64,000 nt of DNA from assembly GCF_018143015.1 (NCBI RefSeq), contig NC_054746.1:15801532-15865531 (forward strand). Reading direction: 5' to 3'. A program made the position numbers and the translations under genes. The notes below the pieces were generated by a model that had not been told where the DNA came from, made no database searches, and worked only from the letters and a program-made list of their open reading frames with translations. Shown here in pieces: positions 63,288 through 64,000 of this stretch. Numbering within the stretch: the first letter of the stretch is position 1; every line of letters starts with the position of its first letter. Source of the stretch: Lytechinus variegatus. Taxonomy: Eukaryota > Echinodermata > Echinoidea > Temnopleuroida > Toxopneustidae.

Positions 63288-64000
63288 CTGTAATTGCAAG
63301 AGCAGAAAGAAGAAAAAATAATGATATGCGGTAATATCAATGTAAATATAAATCTTGTGTTAAATATTCTCAAAATAAAGTAAAGAAATAATTTGTAAAA
63401 TGAGTGTTGATAGTTCTGTTTGTGAAATCGGCAAATCAACCCACAAATGAGAATGATGTTAAAATTGTACCAACAAAAACAAACTTTTTTTGTGAATTAA
63501 AACCAAAAAGAGGATTGAATTGTCCCGAAGGAACGCTTGATCTTCACAAACCTCCTCTCAAACTCCATATTGATTAATTTCACTGTGAATGGACCCCCCC
63601 CCCTTTACGGTTAAAGGCGCTATATATGAATGATGCGTATTATCATTCAAGCCTTGTGCTAATATAGCAACGAAAACTAACGTTATCGGCGGTATTTCAA
63701 GAAATCAACGACTACAGCATGTGTCTTTTTTCTGTAACAAACATTTATTTTTTTCTAGTTATTCATTGTCCAGACATTACATGTCTTGGGAATAAAAATA
63801 ACAAACATAGAGATTCAATTTTGTGAGCAGGATTTATATATGAAGGGCTCACTTGCAAAAGGGGTTAGGCCCATTTTTCATCAAATTTGATTTTTATTTC
63901 TCAATGTATAGATTTTTTTGTAGCTCTATCAGATGATACCAAAGAAAAGTTGAAATTCCTATTAAAAATTGAACTAAACTGGCAAAGAAAATCACTTTTT
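63288..64000. other. eag intron sequence at the window edge
   Basis: The exon for the EAG N-terminal PAS cap (around RRGLVAPQNTFL in vertebrates) was looked for on the minus strand here and not found, so it lies beyond 64000. Confidence 0.6.

Overview
The window is AT-rich eukaryotic nuclear DNA from an animal. It holds three spliced protein genes with GT/AG introns of 0.15 to 12 kb and a dense load of short, mostly non-autonomous repeats. The proteins are animal families (CPPED1 metallophosphatase, EAG potassium channel). The style of the repeats (tRNA-headed SINEs, many foldback MITEs, a tandemly built repeat that starts GTCTCACCTGCGAAGC) suggests a marine invertebrate deuterostome, most likely an echinoderm. 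That placement rests on recalled repeat style and has not been tested by search.

Layout. Gene A (3733-10004, +) is a complete six-exon CPPED1-like phosphoesterase of 303 aa. Gene B (16896-27421, +) is a second complete six-exon CPPED1-like gene of 296 aa. All five introns of A and B have the same phases and the four internal exons have identical lengths (207, 145, 137, 141 nt), so they are a tandem duplicate pair. Bases 27422-36536 hold no gene that I can recognise. From 63287 down to 36537 (-) lie ten exons of an ether-a-go-go (EAG; KCNH1/KCNH5 class) voltage-gated potassium channel: PAS domain, S1-S6 with a GFG filter, C-linker, cyclic-nucleotide-binding homology domain and C-terminal assembly coiled coil. 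The ten exons join in frame over 977 residues. The first coding exon (PAS cap) lies beyond base 64000, so the gene is cut by the window edge.

The intergenic DNA and introns are filled with repeats. These include two long copies and fragments of a GTCTCACCTGC-ended repeat whose monomers carry a perfect AGGTCAAAGGTCA (DR1) motif; four hAT-like non-autonomous elements with 8-bp target duplications; a TTAA-flanked foldback MITE present both in a gene B intron and in the eag intron; two TA/mariner-like foldback elements; about nine tRNA-derived SINEs; several small palindromic MITEs; and satellite-like tandem arrays, including two long (TAC)n tracts. No transposase, tRNA gene, rRNA or CRISPR array is supported. 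The CPPED1 pair and the channel show no evident functional link beyond being neighbours with convergent transcription.
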